The notes: generated by a model not told the origin, from the sequence alone. A stretch of DNA of 15,831 bases from Pseudolysobacter sp964466115 (GCA_964466115.1 CAYXMH010000034.1:1-15831); one strand, 5' to 3'; numbered from the stretch's first letter, positions 7,526 to 15,080 are shown. Numbers and translations are program-made.

Positions 7526-8151
7526 ATCGCTTGATACGAATGACGTTGTATCCCTTATTGCTAGGCGCGTTGAGCGCCTGCGCGCTGTTGTCGAATAAAA
7601 GCCAGACGCTAACCGTGTATGCGCCAAAGCTGGCACAAACAGCGGTTGCCGAAGGCGCCCCTGTGCCGTGGCAGTTGTTGGTTCAAATGCCGACGGCGAT
7701 CAGTCCGTTGGATGGATCGCGCATCGTGGTGATGCCGCAATCGGGCGTGGTTGAGTTTTATAAGGGAGCCCGCTGGCGCGACCGCGCGCCTACCGTGGTG
7801 CAGGAATTGGTGTTGCAGTCGTTTCAAAACTCTAACCGTTTAATCGGCGTAGGGACTCCGGCCAGCGGTATCCACGGCGATTACGATTTGCATTTGGATT
7901 TGCGCGATTTCCAAGCCGAATATCGCGGCACCGGCGTTTTTGCGGTCATTCGATTGAATGCGCAATTGGTGGATGAGCGCAGTAACCGTGTGCTCGCGGC
8001 GCGAACATTCGTGGTTGAGCAACCTTGCAGCGGTACGGCGGTGCCTGCGGTGGCCGATGCGTTTGAGCGGGGCCTCAATGCGTTACTGCCGCAGCTCATG
8101 CAGTGGACGTTTGCCAGCGCTGAAGCAAAGGGGTCTGAACTGGCGCATTAA
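7522..8151 (+). CDS. ABC-type transport auxiliary lipoprotein (PqiC/DUF330-like)
   Basis: 209 residues with a lipoprotein signal: basic N-terminus, hydrophobic run and lipobox L17-S-A-C20. Residues 21-22 are Ala-Leu, not Asp, which favours outer-membrane sorting. The mature part fits the ABC-type transport auxiliary lipoprotein family. The clues are Y-A-P-K near 33, then I-V-V-M-P-Q-S-G-x-V-E-F-Y-x-G-A-R-W-x-D-x-A-P and a later Q-L-V-D-E-R-S-N-R-V-L-A-A-R-T-F. In PqiABC-like systems this lipoprotein sits at the outer membrane and partners the MCE protein. The start codon overlaps the mlaD stop (ATGA), so it is clearly the fourth subunit of this operon. No MlaC-like periplasmic carrier is present, and this protein may take over its role or bridge the envelope. 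Confidence 0.87.
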   Translation: MNRLIRMTLYPLLLGALSACALLSNKSQTLTVYAPKLAQTAVAEGAPVPWQLLVQMPTAISPLDGSRIVVMPQSGVVEFYKGARWRDRAPTVVQELVLQSFQNSNRLIGVGTPASGIHGDYDLHLDLRDFQAEYRGTGVFAVIRLNAQLVDERSNRVLAARTFVVEQPCSGTAVPAVADAFERGLNALLPQLMQWTFASAEAKGSELAH

Positions 8152-8211
8152 TCCAAGTGGTGGCGAATTGATGGCTTTAATTGTTTGCGTTAAACATTGA
8201 CAATACGGGTT

Positions 8212-9012
8212 ATGAGCGAAAACGCCCAAGCTACTGCAGAAGAGTTAGGTCGACCTCGCATCCCCGCGAAAAATTCTCGCAAACCGCGGTATTTGCAAAT
8301 TGCCGAATTGTTGCGCGAAGAAATCCTGCAAGGCGCGCATTCGGTGGGCAGTCATTTGCCGACCGAATCGGAATTGTGTAAACGCTTTTTGATCAGCCGT
8401 TACACGGTGCGCGAAGCGCTGCGGCACGTCGAAGAGATGGGCTTGGTATCGCGCCGGCGCGGCTCGGGCACCATGGTGCGTAGCGCCGAGCCGTTAATGC
8501 AATATCATCAAGCCGTGCGTTCGGTTGACGATTTACTGCAATACAGCGAAGCCACCGGGTTTAAGCTGGTGCACAGTGAACGGGTCGCCGCCGACCCGCT
8601 TTTGGCCGGTTGGCTGGATACCCGGGTTGGCGTGGAATGCATGCGCCTGCACGGTATTCGCTATCAGCGGCGATCGACACGACCTTTTTCGATCAGCGAT
8701 GTGTATCGCCGTGCCACCTGGCAAGGTTTGCCGCATGGCTATGTTCGAATCGAGGACGCGTTTCGTTCGTTGCTTGAGTTGCAAGACTTGCCGCGTATCG
8801 ATCGATTGGATCAATCATTAAGTGCCGTGGCGTTAAATGAGGAACAGGCGCAAGAATTGGAAGTGGCTGCCGGTTCGCCGGCGTTACGCAGCCTACGGCG
8901 CTATTTCGATTCGCGCGGACGATTGTTTATGGCGGCGGTCAGTTTGCACCCCGGGGCGGATTTTAGCTATTTCTCGCGTTATCGGCGTAGCGATTTGACC
9001 AATTCGGCTTAA
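8212..9012 (+). CDS. GntR-family transcriptional regulator (HutC/UTRA type)
   Basis: 266 residues from ATG 8212. A TTG at 8197 would add five residues but has no ribosome site. Residues 27-92 are a GntR winged helix, with the signature L-P-T-E-S-E-L-C-K-R-F-x-I-S-R-Y-T-V-R-E-A-L and the wing G-L-V-S-R-R-R-G-S-G-T. Residues from about 110 to 255 fit a UTRA ligand-binding domain, which usually senses a small metabolite. It starts 60 bp after the lipoprotein gene, with a small palindrome (TGTTT 8182-8186, AAACA 8192-8196) in the gap that could be an autoregulatory site. It is followed by ETF-QO after a 65-bp gap. It could control either neighbour; the sequence does not say which. Confidence 0.9.
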   Translation: MSENAQATAEELGRPRIPAKNSRKPRYLQIAELLREEILQGAHSVGSHLPTESELCKRFLISRYTVREALRHVEEMGLVSRRRGSGTMVRSAEPLMQYHQAVRSVDDLLQYSEATGFKLVHSERVAADPLLAGWLDTRVGVECMRLHGIRYQRRSTRPFSISDVYRRATWQGLPHGYVRIEDAFRSLLELQDLPRIDRLDQSLSAVALNEEQAQELEVAAGSPALRSLRRYFDSRGRLFMAAVSLHPGADFSYFSRYRRSDLTNSA

Positions 9013-9077
9013 ACGATTTGCTAAACACCCCAAGAAACTCCGAAAATTTACCCAATGAAGCATCAGGTGCAACCGTT

Positions 9078-10676
9078 ATGACCGAACGCGATGTAATGGA
9101 ATACGACGTAATTACGGTAGGGGCGGGGCCCGCCGGTCTGGCGTTTGCTATCCGGTTGAAGCAAATCAAGCCGGACCTCCGTATATGCGTTATCGAGAAA
9201 GCGTCCACGATCGGCGCGCATATTTTGTCCGGAGCCGTTATTGAACCGGAGCCATTGAATGAACTGCTGCCGGAGTGGGGCCGGTCGCCGCCGCCAATTT
9301 GTGTGGCGGTGAATGCGGATGAATTTTATTTTCTTAAGAAAGACCGCGCCACCAAGTTACCGCCTCCGCCGCAAATGCACAATCACGGCAATTACATCGT
9401 GTCTTTGGGGGCGTTATGCGCCTGGCTTGCGCCGCAAGCCGAGGCGCTGGGTGTTGAAATTTATCCGGGGTTTGCCGCGGCAGAGCCGTTATTCAATTCG
9501 GATGGCTCGGTGGCAGGGGTGCGCATCGGTGATATGGGGGTGGCCAAAGACGGCAGCCACAAAGCCAATTTTACCCAAGGCATCGATATCAAGGCGCCGA
9601 TCACGGTGTTGGCCGAGGGTTGCCGCGGGCATTTGTCAAAGCAACTGATTGCGAGGTTTGGATTGGACCGCGAATGCGATCCGCAAACCTACGGTATCGG
9701 TATTAAGGAGTTGTGGCAGTTAGCTCCAGGTAAAGGCGAGCCGGGAAAAGTGATTCATACCTTGGGCTGGCCGCTTGATACGCGCACTTATGGCGGTAGC
9801 TTTATCTATCATCTGGATAAAAACCGCCTTGCCATTGGTTTTGTCGCGGGGCTTGATTATCCCGATCCTAAGTTCTCCCCGTTTGAGGCATTTCAGCAAT
9901 TAAAGCATCACCCACTGGTAAAGCCCTTATTGGAGGGCGGCCAGATTCTATCGGCGGGCGCGCGCGCGTTGGTTGAAGGCGGGTATCAATCGCTGCCCAA
10001 AACCGAAATGCCGGGCGCGATTCTGATCGGGGACGCCGCGGGTCTCCTGAATGTGCCGAAGATTAAAGGCACGCATCAAGCGATCCGCAGTGGAATGCTC
10101 GCGGCCGAACACATTGCCGCAACCGCAACCAGTGTTGGTTGGGATGCGCAATTGCGCACTTCGCCGGTGGTTGCGGAATTAAGAAAAGTGCGCAATATCC
10201 GCCCGGGATTCAACAAAGGCTTGTGGTTTGGGTTAGCCAATGCCGGTTGGGAAACGCTGACCTCGGGCCATTCGCCATGGACATTGAAAAACCATGGCGA
10301 CCCCAGCGCGACGCGCAAGCTTAAGGACTACGAAGCGCCGGCTGCGGATTATGTCGAGCGCAGCTTACCGCCGCGCGATCGCTTGGCATCGGTGTATTTC
10401 GCCGCCACCGAACACGATGAGGATCAGCCGGTGCATTTGCACGTGGCCGATACCACCATTTGCATCACCCGGTGTGTTGAGGAGTACGGCAATCCCTGCA
10501 CGCGGTTTTGCCCAGCCGGGGTGTATGAAATTGCCGAAGGTTCGGGCGGCAAGCGATTACAAATAAACTCCGCTAATTGCGTTCATTGTAAAACGTGCGA
10601 CATCAAGGACCCTTACGAAATCATCACCTGGGTAACGCCAGAAGGCGGCGCCGGCCCGAATTACCAAAACCTCTAA
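9078..10676 (+). CDS. Electron transfer flavoprotein-ubiquinone oxidoreductase
   Basis: 532 residues. It passes electrons from reduced ETF, fed by acyl-CoA and other dehydrogenases, to ubiquinone at the inner membrane. The N-terminal FAD site is V14-G15-A-G17-P-A-G20. The C-terminus has the 4Fe-4S ligands C478 (R-F-C-P-A-G-V-Y-E) and C501, C504, C507 (N-C-V-H-C-K-T-C-D-I-K-D-P), with spacing close to the mitochondrial enzyme. The end P-E-G-G-A-G-P-x-Y matches the family. I chose ATG 9078 because it gives the normal short lead before the FAD motif and has an AGG upstream. A TTG at 9018 would add 20 atypical residues. The protein is intact. The etfAB genes are not in the window. Confidence 0.96.
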   Translation: MTERDVMEYDVITVGAGPAGLAFAIRLKQIKPDLRICVIEKASTIGAHILSGAVIEPEPLNELLPEWGRSPPPICVAVNADEFYFLKKDRATKLPPPPQMHNHGNYIVSLGALCAWLAPQAEALGVEIYPGFAAAEPLFNSDGSVAGVRIGDMGVAKDGSHKANFTQGIDIKAPITVLAEGCRGHLSKQLIARFGLDRECDPQTYGIGIKELWQLAPGKGEPGKVIHTLGWPLDTRTYGGSFIYHLDKNRLAIGFVAGLDYPDPKFSPFEAFQQLKHHPLVKPLLEGGQILSAGARALVEGGYQSLPKTEMPGAILIGDAAGLLNVPKIKGTHQAIRSGMLAAEHIAATATSVGWDAQLRTSPVVAELRKVRNIRPGFNKGLWFGLANAGWETLTSGHSPWTLKNHGDPSATRKLKDYEAPAADYVERSLPPRDRLASVYFAATEHDEDQPVHLHVADTTICITRCVEEYGNPCTRFCPAGVYEIAEGSGGKRLQINSANCVHCKTCDIKDPYEIITWVTPEGGAGPNYQNL

Positions 10677-10695
10677 CGCACAAACGCAGAGTCTT

Positions 10696-10718
10696 GTAGG
10701 GTGGGCTTTTAGCCCACC
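10696..10718 (+). repeat. REP-like palindromic element after ETF-QO, possible terminator
   Basis: GTAG (10696-10699) is followed directly by GGTGGGCT (10700-10707), loop TTT, and AGCCCACC (10711-10718), a perfect 8-bp stem. A GTAG tetranucleotide before a palindrome is the hallmark of REP elements moved by RAYT transposases. GTAGGGTGGGC palindromes are common intergenic repeats in proteobacteria. It starts 20 bp after the ETF-QO stop and may end that transcript. Confidence 0.55.
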
Positions 10719-10790
10719 ACGCAATAAATCCGAATTTTCCTACAGCGATCCGCGCCATTTGTAGATCGCGCCACCTCCAGCGGCTCGGCA

Positions 10791-10816
10791 TCATTGGGTT
10801 TTCACCAACACAATGA
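10791..10816 (+). promoter_or_regulatory. Hairpin abutting the DUF4124 gene start
   Basis: TCATTG (10791-10796) pairs with CAATGA (10811-10816). After a G/A mismatch, GTT (10798-10800) pairs with AAC (10807-10809). The stem ends one base before ATG 10818, where a ribosome site would be expected and none is visible. It could limit translation, or the true start may be ATG 10824. Confidence 0.3.
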
Positions 10817-10817
10817 T

Positions 10818-11399
10818 ATGCCTATGATCCGAATAACCTATCGATGGTTTGATTTACCGCTGGGAGCGGCGCTGGTTTTCTTTAGTGTCGTCCGCGCAAC
10901 TGTTGCCGAGCCGATTTATAAATGCCGGGACGATCAAGGCAACATTGCATTCCAAGGCCAACATTGTTCGGCGTTGCAGCGGGAGGAGTCAGTTGTGCTG
11001 CGGTCGGTTATACCGCAACCGGAGAAGACGCAACGTTCTGCACCGGCGTTGCAGCCTGCGGAACCGCAACCAATGCAACGCGCTCGGCGAGCGCGCAGCA
11101 GTGCCACCGGTGCGGCAGCGGTGCCAATATCTTACGAGTGCCGCACCGACAATGGCGAGGTTTTTTATCGCCACACTTCGTGCCCCGCTGCGTTAACGAC
11201 AAATACCGATTCGCACCGTAATTCAAGAAGGCAAACCCGGCTGGGCGCCAAGACGCATGCGGTGTCCGCGCGAAAAATACCACGGGCTGAGGCCTGTAAA
11301 AACATTCATGCAGCGAGCGCAAGCGACCGAGTGGGTTATGCATATGACGAACAAATCTCCACCTACGATCGCAACCTTGGGAAAGATCCGTGCGGGTAA
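10818..11399 (+). CDS. Secreted protein with two DUF4124-like motifs
   Basis: 193 residues from ATG 10818; ATG 10824 is an equally possible start. A signal peptide spans about 1-30, ending A-T-V-A before E-P-I-Y-K-C. A DUF4124-like motif follows: Y-K-C36-R-D-D-Q-G-N-I-A-F-Q-x-x-x-C50, a C-x13-C unit. A Gln/Pro/Arg-rich linker leads to a second unit (Y-E-C-R-T-D-N-G-E-V-F-Y-x-x-x-x-C), again C-x13-C. A C-terminal Cys pair (A-C-K-N-I ... K-D-P-C-G) encloses an R-x-G-Y-A-Y-D-E-Q segment, as in many DUF4124 proteins. It is probably periplasmic with disulfides; the molecular function is unknown. It stands alone, following the ETF-QO gene and its REP-like hairpin. Confidence 0.72.
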   Translation: MPMIRITYRWFDLPLGAALVFFSVVRATVAEPIYKCRDDQGNIAFQGQHCSALQREESVVLRSVIPQPEKTQRSAPALQPAEPQPMQRARRARSSATGAAAVPISYECRTDNGEVFYRHTSCPAALTTNTDSHRNSRRQTRLGAKTHAVSARKIPRAEACKNIHAASASDRVGYAYDEQISTYDRNLGKDPCG

Positions 11400-11449
11400 T
11401 AGCGCGTCGTCATTTGTCAGTTGAGCGGTAAGCTGGTTACGATGCAAGG

Positions 11450-11977
11450 ATGCCACGTGGGGCTGCGCCAATATCAAGCTTTCCGCCGCAAATTGCCGCG
11501 GGGTGCCGGGTTTTAATACTCGGTACGGTTCCGAGCGCGCGCTCATTGGCGCTGCAGCAATCTTATGGCCACCCGCAGAATCTATTCTGGCCGTTGATGG
11601 GAGAAATGCTCAATGCAGGGCCGGATTTGGCGTATGCCGAACGCATCAAACGTCTTCACGCTGTTGGTATCGGCATTTGGGATGTGCTGAAACAATGCGA
11701 GCGTTCGGGCAGCCTCGACAGCAGTATTGTTCGCGCCAGCGAGGTGCCAAACAATATCGCGGAATTACTTCGGGAATACCCCGACATTTGCGCCATCGCC
11801 TTGAACGGTACAAAAGCGAACACCGCATTTGCACACCATATCGTTCCGACGCTTGCGGTGGAACGGTTATCTAAACTGGAAATAGTGGCATTGCCATCGA
11901 CTAGCCCTGCTAACGCATCGATGTCACGAGCGGTGAAACGCAAACGTTGGGGAGTGTTATTGAAATGGGTTAAATGA
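11450..11977 (+). CDS. DNA glycosylase, hypoxanthine/uracil type (UDG superfamily, HDG-like)
   Basis: 175 residues. The protein opens S-F-P-P-x-I then R-V-L-I-L-G25-T-V-P28-S, the UDG-superfamily first motif. Y39-G-H-P-Q-N44-x-F-W47 follows, as in the family-6 hypoxanthine-DNA glycosylases (often annotated DNA-deoxyinosine glycosylase). The late L-P-S-T-S-P-A-N corresponds to the second conserved motif that contacts DNA. It would remove deaminated bases, starting base-excision repair in the cytoplasm. The length is normal for the group. ATG 11450 gives the expected N-terminus, though AGG abuts it too closely to be a normal ribosome site. A Mug-type substrate range (G:U/G:T) is the alternative. 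It is convergent with the small membrane-protein gene. Confidence 0.82.
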   Translation: MPRGAAPISSFPPQIAAGCRVLILGTVPSARSLALQQSYGHPQNLFWPLMGEMLNAGPDLAYAERIKRLHAVGIGIWDVLKQCERSGSLDSSIVRASEVPNNIAELLREYPDICAIALNGTKANTAFAHHIVPTLAVERLSKLEIVALPSTSPANASMSRAVKRKRWGVLLKWVK

Positions 11978-11982
11978 TGAGA

Positions 11983-12009
11983 GCGGCTCTGCATCGGTTG
12001 CAGAGCCGC
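11983..12009. terminator. Strong hairpin between convergent genes
   Basis: GCGGCTCTGCA (11983-11993) and TGCAGAGCCGC (11999-12009) form a perfect 11-bp GC-rich stem with a 5-nt loop, 6 bp after the glycosylase stop. On the + strand an A-rich run follows. On the - strand the T-rich run comes before the stem, so the usual stem-then-U order is not met in either direction. Position still favours a terminator or 3'-end stabiliser for both transcripts. Confidence 0.7.
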
Positions 12010-12034
12010 AATGCATCATTAAAAAGGCAAAAAA

Positions 12035-12448
12035 TTAAAAAATACGCCCAAGCATCATATACAAAGCCAACGCCAGGCAGGCGAAGCCCAAGCCAATTTT
12101 ATACGGCTTTAATTTTTCGGTCATTTCACCCAATTTTGTAGTGAAACCATTGGTACCGATCAGGGATTGCAGTAAGGGCAATGCAAGAATCAACGAAAGC
12201 GCAGTAATAACCAGTGCGTTGACCAATGCAACCAACATCACACCCACAGCGTATTGGATAACGTTGATGGCAGAAATCCAGCGCAGCAGCAAAAACAAAC
12301 CCCAGATTAACCCCGCCAAACCAATCCATCCTTCAACTGCGGCCAATTGACTCAACGGTGCAGCCGCCGATGGCTGACGGCTTTGCAGCCATGAGGATAT
12401 TCCAAGCAGACCAAGCAAAATCAATAAGACCAAACTAAGTATCCACAT
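12035..12448 (-). CDS. Small four-helix membrane protein of unknown function
   Basis: 137 residues with four predicted membrane helices: about 1-21, 39-58, 63-98 (long, possibly kinked) and 116-137. A polar loop with K-L-G-E-M-T-E-K-L-K-P-Y-K precedes the last helix. I do not recognise the family. I chose ATG 12448 because GGGGGA lies 6 nt upstream. ATG 12454, two codons earlier, would touch the ribosome site. It is divergent from the M48 protease gene, with about 190 bp between starts and an inverted repeat in that gap. A membrane-located role is all that can be stated. Confidence 0.75.
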   Translation of the reverse strand: MWILSLVLLILLGLLGISSWLQSRQPSAAAPLSQLAAVEGWIGLAGLIWGLFLLLRWISAINVIQYAVGVMLVALVNALVITALSLILALPLLQSLIGTNGFTTKLGEMTEKLKPYKIGLGFACLALALYMMLGRIF

Positions 12449-12531
12449 ACACATTCCCCCTTATGCCCAATGCCGATCTTATACTAGGTTGCCGTGTATT
12501 ACGATGCACTATTCTCTAGGTATTCGCGCCG

Positions 12532-12561
12532 GGTACACTACTGTATTAGATAGCGTGTACC
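12532..12561. promoter_or_regulatory. Inverted repeat in the divergent membrane-protein/protease intergenic region
   Basis: GGTACAC (12532-12538) and GTGTACC (12555-12561) are perfect 7-bp arms separated by 16 bp. They lie 76 bp upstream of the M48 start and 83 bp upstream of the divergent gene start. They could be an operator shared by both; no matching promoter is clear. Confidence 0.3.
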
Positions 12562-12637
12562 TTGGTAGTTAGGGATCAAATCCGCGATTACGCAAACAAC
12601 AGCACTCATTCTTACCCCATTTCGATAAGGTGCCATT

Positions 12638-13981
12638 ATGCAGACCCTATTGCGCATTATTGCTGCATTATTAGTGGTGTTGGCTGTGAGCGGTATGGCG
12701 CAAGCGCAAACCCCCATCACACGTGATTTGCCTCCCGGGTTGCAAATTCCTGATGCGGCGCGTCCAGGCCCCGATTTTAATGTGGACCGAGCCACCGAGG
12801 CATACCTTAATTTGCTGTCCCCTGAGCAGCGCGCCCTGTCCGATGCGTACTTCGAGGGTGGTTACTGGCTGCTGCTTTGGAGTTTCTTATACGGGTTGGC
12901 GGTCAGTGTCATTCTCCTAATCACCGGGTTATCGTGGCGCCTGCGTGATATTGCGCGGAATATCAGCGCTCGGCCGTGGCTTTATACCTTACTTTACGCT
13001 GTGCTGTGGGTTGCAGTGACGTTCGTGCTCAGCTTTCCGCTCTCAATCTATGTCGACTTTGTGCGTGAGCATCAATACGGCCTGGCCACACAAACATTTG
13101 GCGCTTGGTTTGGTGACCAAGCAAAGGGTCTTATGGTCGGTTTGATCCTTGGGCCTCCCGCGCTTGCATTGATATATGCTGCGGCGCGCCGGGCTGGCGA
13201 GCGTTGGTGGGTATGGGCAACCGTATTGGCGTTTGGATTTATTTTGTTCAGCGCGTTGATTTCACCGGTATACATATCGCCTTTATTTAATGATTACAAA
13301 CCGTTGCCCGATGGCCCGGTACGCGAGGCGGTATTGGCCTTAGCGCGCGCCAACCAAATTCCGACTGAGCACGTGGAATGGTTCGACGCCTCCCGCCAGA
13401 CGACCCGGGTCAGCGCCAACGTATCCGGTTTTCTCGGCACCACCCAAGTCAGCCTCAACGACAATTTGATGAATAACACTTCGCTGCCGGAAATCAAGGC
13501 GGTGATGGGGCATGAAATGGGGCATTACGTGTTGAACCATGGTCTGCGATTGACGATTTACTTTACGCTGGTATTGGGCTTTGGATTCTGGATTACCCAT
13601 CGTTTGGTGGATATGGCGTTACTGCGTTGGGGTGGGCGGTTGCGATTGGAGGGTCGGACCGATCCCGCGGCATTGCCATTGGTTATTGCCGCGTTGTCTG
13701 TCTATATGTTTGTGGCAACGCCGCTATTAAATTCAATCACTCGCCAAGCCGAGACCGAAGCCGATATGTACGGTTATAACGCCGCCCGCGAACCTCACGG
13801 CTTTGCCATGGCGGCGATGCGTTTGTCCACGTACCGTAAAATTAAACCCGGCGCGTTGGAAGAAATCGTCTTCTACGACCATCCGAGTGGGTATGCGCGT
13901 GTGCATGGCGCCATGCTCTGGCTCAATGAAAATCAGAACAATCCAACGGCAAATGCAGCCGTATCTGCGGCTGTGCCATAA
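12638..13981 (+). CDS. M48-family zinc metallopeptidase, Ste24/CAAX-protease-like
   Basis: 447 residues. A hydrophobic N-terminus (1-23, ending M-A-Q-A-Q) looks like a signal peptide or first helix. Several membrane helices follow between about 75 and 215, as in the Ste24 N-terminal domain. The zinc site is H292-E293-M-G-H296, with the third ligand probably E372 in E-T-E-A-D-M-Y-G. Other Ste24 signs are F-P-L-S-I-Y-V-D-F-V-R-E-H-Q-Y-G and P-V-Y-I-S-P-L-F-N-D-Y-K-P-L. It is an inner-membrane endopeptidase. Bacterial homologues have no prenylated substrates and probably act in membrane-protein quality control. AAGG (12627-12630) 7 nt before the ATG supports the start. The GST gene follows 40 bp later on the same strand. 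Confidence 0.93.
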   Translation: MQTLLRIIAALLVVLAVSGMAQAQTPITRDLPPGLQIPDAARPGPDFNVDRATEAYLNLLSPEQRALSDAYFEGGYWLLLWSFLYGLAVSVILLITGLSWRLRDIARNISARPWLYTLLYAVLWVAVTFVLSFPLSIYVDFVREHQYGLATQTFGAWFGDQAKGLMVGLILGPPALALIYAAARRAGERWWVWATVLAFGFILFSALISPVYISPLFNDYKPLPDGPVREAVLALARANQIPTEHVEWFDASRQTTRVSANVSGFLGTTQVSLNDNLMNNTSLPEIKAVMGHEMGHYVLNHGLRLTIYFTLVLGFGFWITHRLVDMALLRWGGRLRLEGRTDPAALPLVIAALSVYMFVATPLLNSITRQAETEADMYGYNAAREPHGFAMAAMRLSTYRKIKPGALEEIVFYDHPSGYARVHGAMLWLNENQNNPTANAAVSAAVP

Positions 13982-14021
13982 AATCCTAAATACATGTGTT
14001 TCAAAATTTCTGGAGTTAACT

Positions 14022-14633
14022 ATGACTGATCTTGTTCTTTACAGCGTCGTTCCGTATGACCGTGGCAGCCGCGTTCGCTGGACGGCGTATGAGCTTTCAC
14101 TCAACGTTGAGGAGCGCAAGGTCAACATGACGGACAAGGAGCACAAGTCCGAGGCCTACAAAAAAATCAATCCACTGGGTCAGATACCGGCTGCGCTGTT
14201 AAATGGTGCGCCTATGTTTGACTCTGCGGCCATCTGCATGCGTCTTTTGGAATTGCACCCGGATTCCACATTGGCGCCGGCCATCACCGCCCCGGATCGC
14301 GCCATGTTTTTAAGCTGGTTGATGTTCGGCATAACGACATTGGATCGCGCCGCGTTCGATTTGTTTCGGTTTAAACGCACACCCGAAAACGCGGAAAAGC
14401 GCCAAGAAGCATTTGAGCGCCTAAAACCCACCTTGGATTCATTGATCGAACACCTTACCGGCAAAACCTATATTGTGGGCGATCGGTTTTCGTTGGCGGA
14501 TATTATGGTTGCTTATGATTTAATGTTGCTGCGCCGCGATGAAGTGCTGGTGCAGTTTCCGGTGTTGGACGCGTATGTGACCCGTTTGGCGGCGCGCCCA
14601 GCGGCGCAACGGGCGGGGTTGTTCAACCCGTAA
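14022..14633 (+). CDS. Glutathione S-transferase family protein
   Basis: 203 residues. The thioredoxin-like N-terminal domain (1-78) has L-Y-S-V-V-P-Y-D-R-G-S-R-V-R-W and the glutathione-site stretch N-P-x-G-Q-I-P-A ... M-F-D-S-A-A-I. Asp replaces the usual Glu before that serine. An all-helical C-terminal domain (about 85-203) has the G-D-R-F-S-L-A-D-I-M folding motif. It is a cytosolic conjugating or reducing enzyme; its substrate is unknown. A distant stringent-starvation-protein-like role is possible. The reading frame stays open far upstream inside the protease gene, but ATG 14022 is preceded by TGGAG and gives the standard N-terminus. Its stop is 10 bp from the stop of gloA on the other strand. 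Confidence 0.9.
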   Translation: MTDLVLYSVVPYDRGSRVRWTAYELSLNVEERKVNMTDKEHKSEAYKKINPLGQIPAALLNGAPMFDSAAICMRLLELHPDSTLAPAITAPDRAMFLSWLMFGITTLDRAAFDLFRFKRTPENAEKRQEAFERLKPTLDSLIEHLTGKTYIVGDRFSLADIMVAYDLMLLRRDEVLVQFPVLDAYVTRLAARPAAQRAGLFNP

Positions 14634-14643
14634 AAAACGGTTT

Positions 14644-15063
14644 TCACCACACTCCACAATTTGGCATGGAAGCCCAAGGTTCTTGTGGTGGCAAGGCGTT
14701 GCCATTTTGCAAAAGCTCAATCGAGATAAGATCGGGAGACCGCACAAACGCCATGCGCCCATCGCGTGGCGGACGGTTGATCGTAACGCCGGCATCGACT
14801 AGGCGTTGGCACGTGGCGTAGATGTCATCTACCGCGTAGGCTAAATGTCCAAAATTGCGCGCGGACCCGTAGGTTTCGGGATCCCAATTGTAGGTGAGCT
14901 CCACTTGCGCGCTGTCGTCGCCGGGTGCGGCCAAAAACACCAGCGTAAACCGGCCTTGCGGATATTCTTGCCGGTGTAATTCGCGCAATCCCAGTTTGTT
15001 GCAGAAAAAATCGAGCGAGGCTTCGAGATTGCTTACGCGCAACATGCTGTGCAGGTATTTCAT
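14644..15063 (-). CDS. gloA: Lactoylglutathione lyase (glyoxalase I, VOC family)
   Basis: 139 residues. It converts the hemithioacetal of methylglyoxal and glutathione into S-lactoylglutathione in the cytosol. Metal ligands H5, E55, H73 and E116 are all present at the spacing of E. coli GloA (H5, E56, H74, E122). Typical family text includes H-S-M-L-R-V-x-x-L, F-G-H-L-A-Y-A-V-D-D-I-Y and the tail P-P-x-E-P-W-A-S-M-P-N. An AGGAG site 7 nt upstream fixes the ATG. It is the second gene of a two-gene unit, 17 bp after the 99-residue protein gene. The neighbouring, convergent GST is also glutathione-linked. Confidence 0.95.
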   Translation of the reverse strand: MKYLHSMLRVSNLEASLDFFCNKLGLRELHRQEYPQGRFTLVFLAAPGDDSAQVELTYNWDPETYGSARNFGHLAYAVDDIYATCQRLVDAGVTINRPPRDGRMAFVRSPDLISIELLQNGNALPPQEPWASMPNCGVW

Positions 15064-15080
15064 CTGGTGCTCCTAATTTA

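Noticed and set aside
9018..9077. TTG start giving ETF-QO 20 extra residues
   Set aside because: The extra residues do not resemble the family, and ATG 9078 gives the usual N-terminus.
10745..10769. GCGATC/GATCGC inverted arms after the REP-like element
   Set aside because: Six-base arms of a short common tetramer type occur by chance in this composition.
12489..12515. TTGCCG/TATTCT as a promoter for the M48 gene
   Set aside because: The spacing is 15 bp and both boxes match poorly.
13803..14021. Upstream extension of the GST frame into the M48 gene, which would suggest a 276-residue fusion
   Set aside because: The extension lies in another frame of the protease coding sequence. The ribosome site before ATG 14022 gives a normal GST start.
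14634..14643. AAAAC/GTTTT mini-palindrome between GST and gloA as a terminator
   Set aside because: The stem is only 5 bp of mostly A-T pairs with a one-base loop, which cannot form a stable hairpin.
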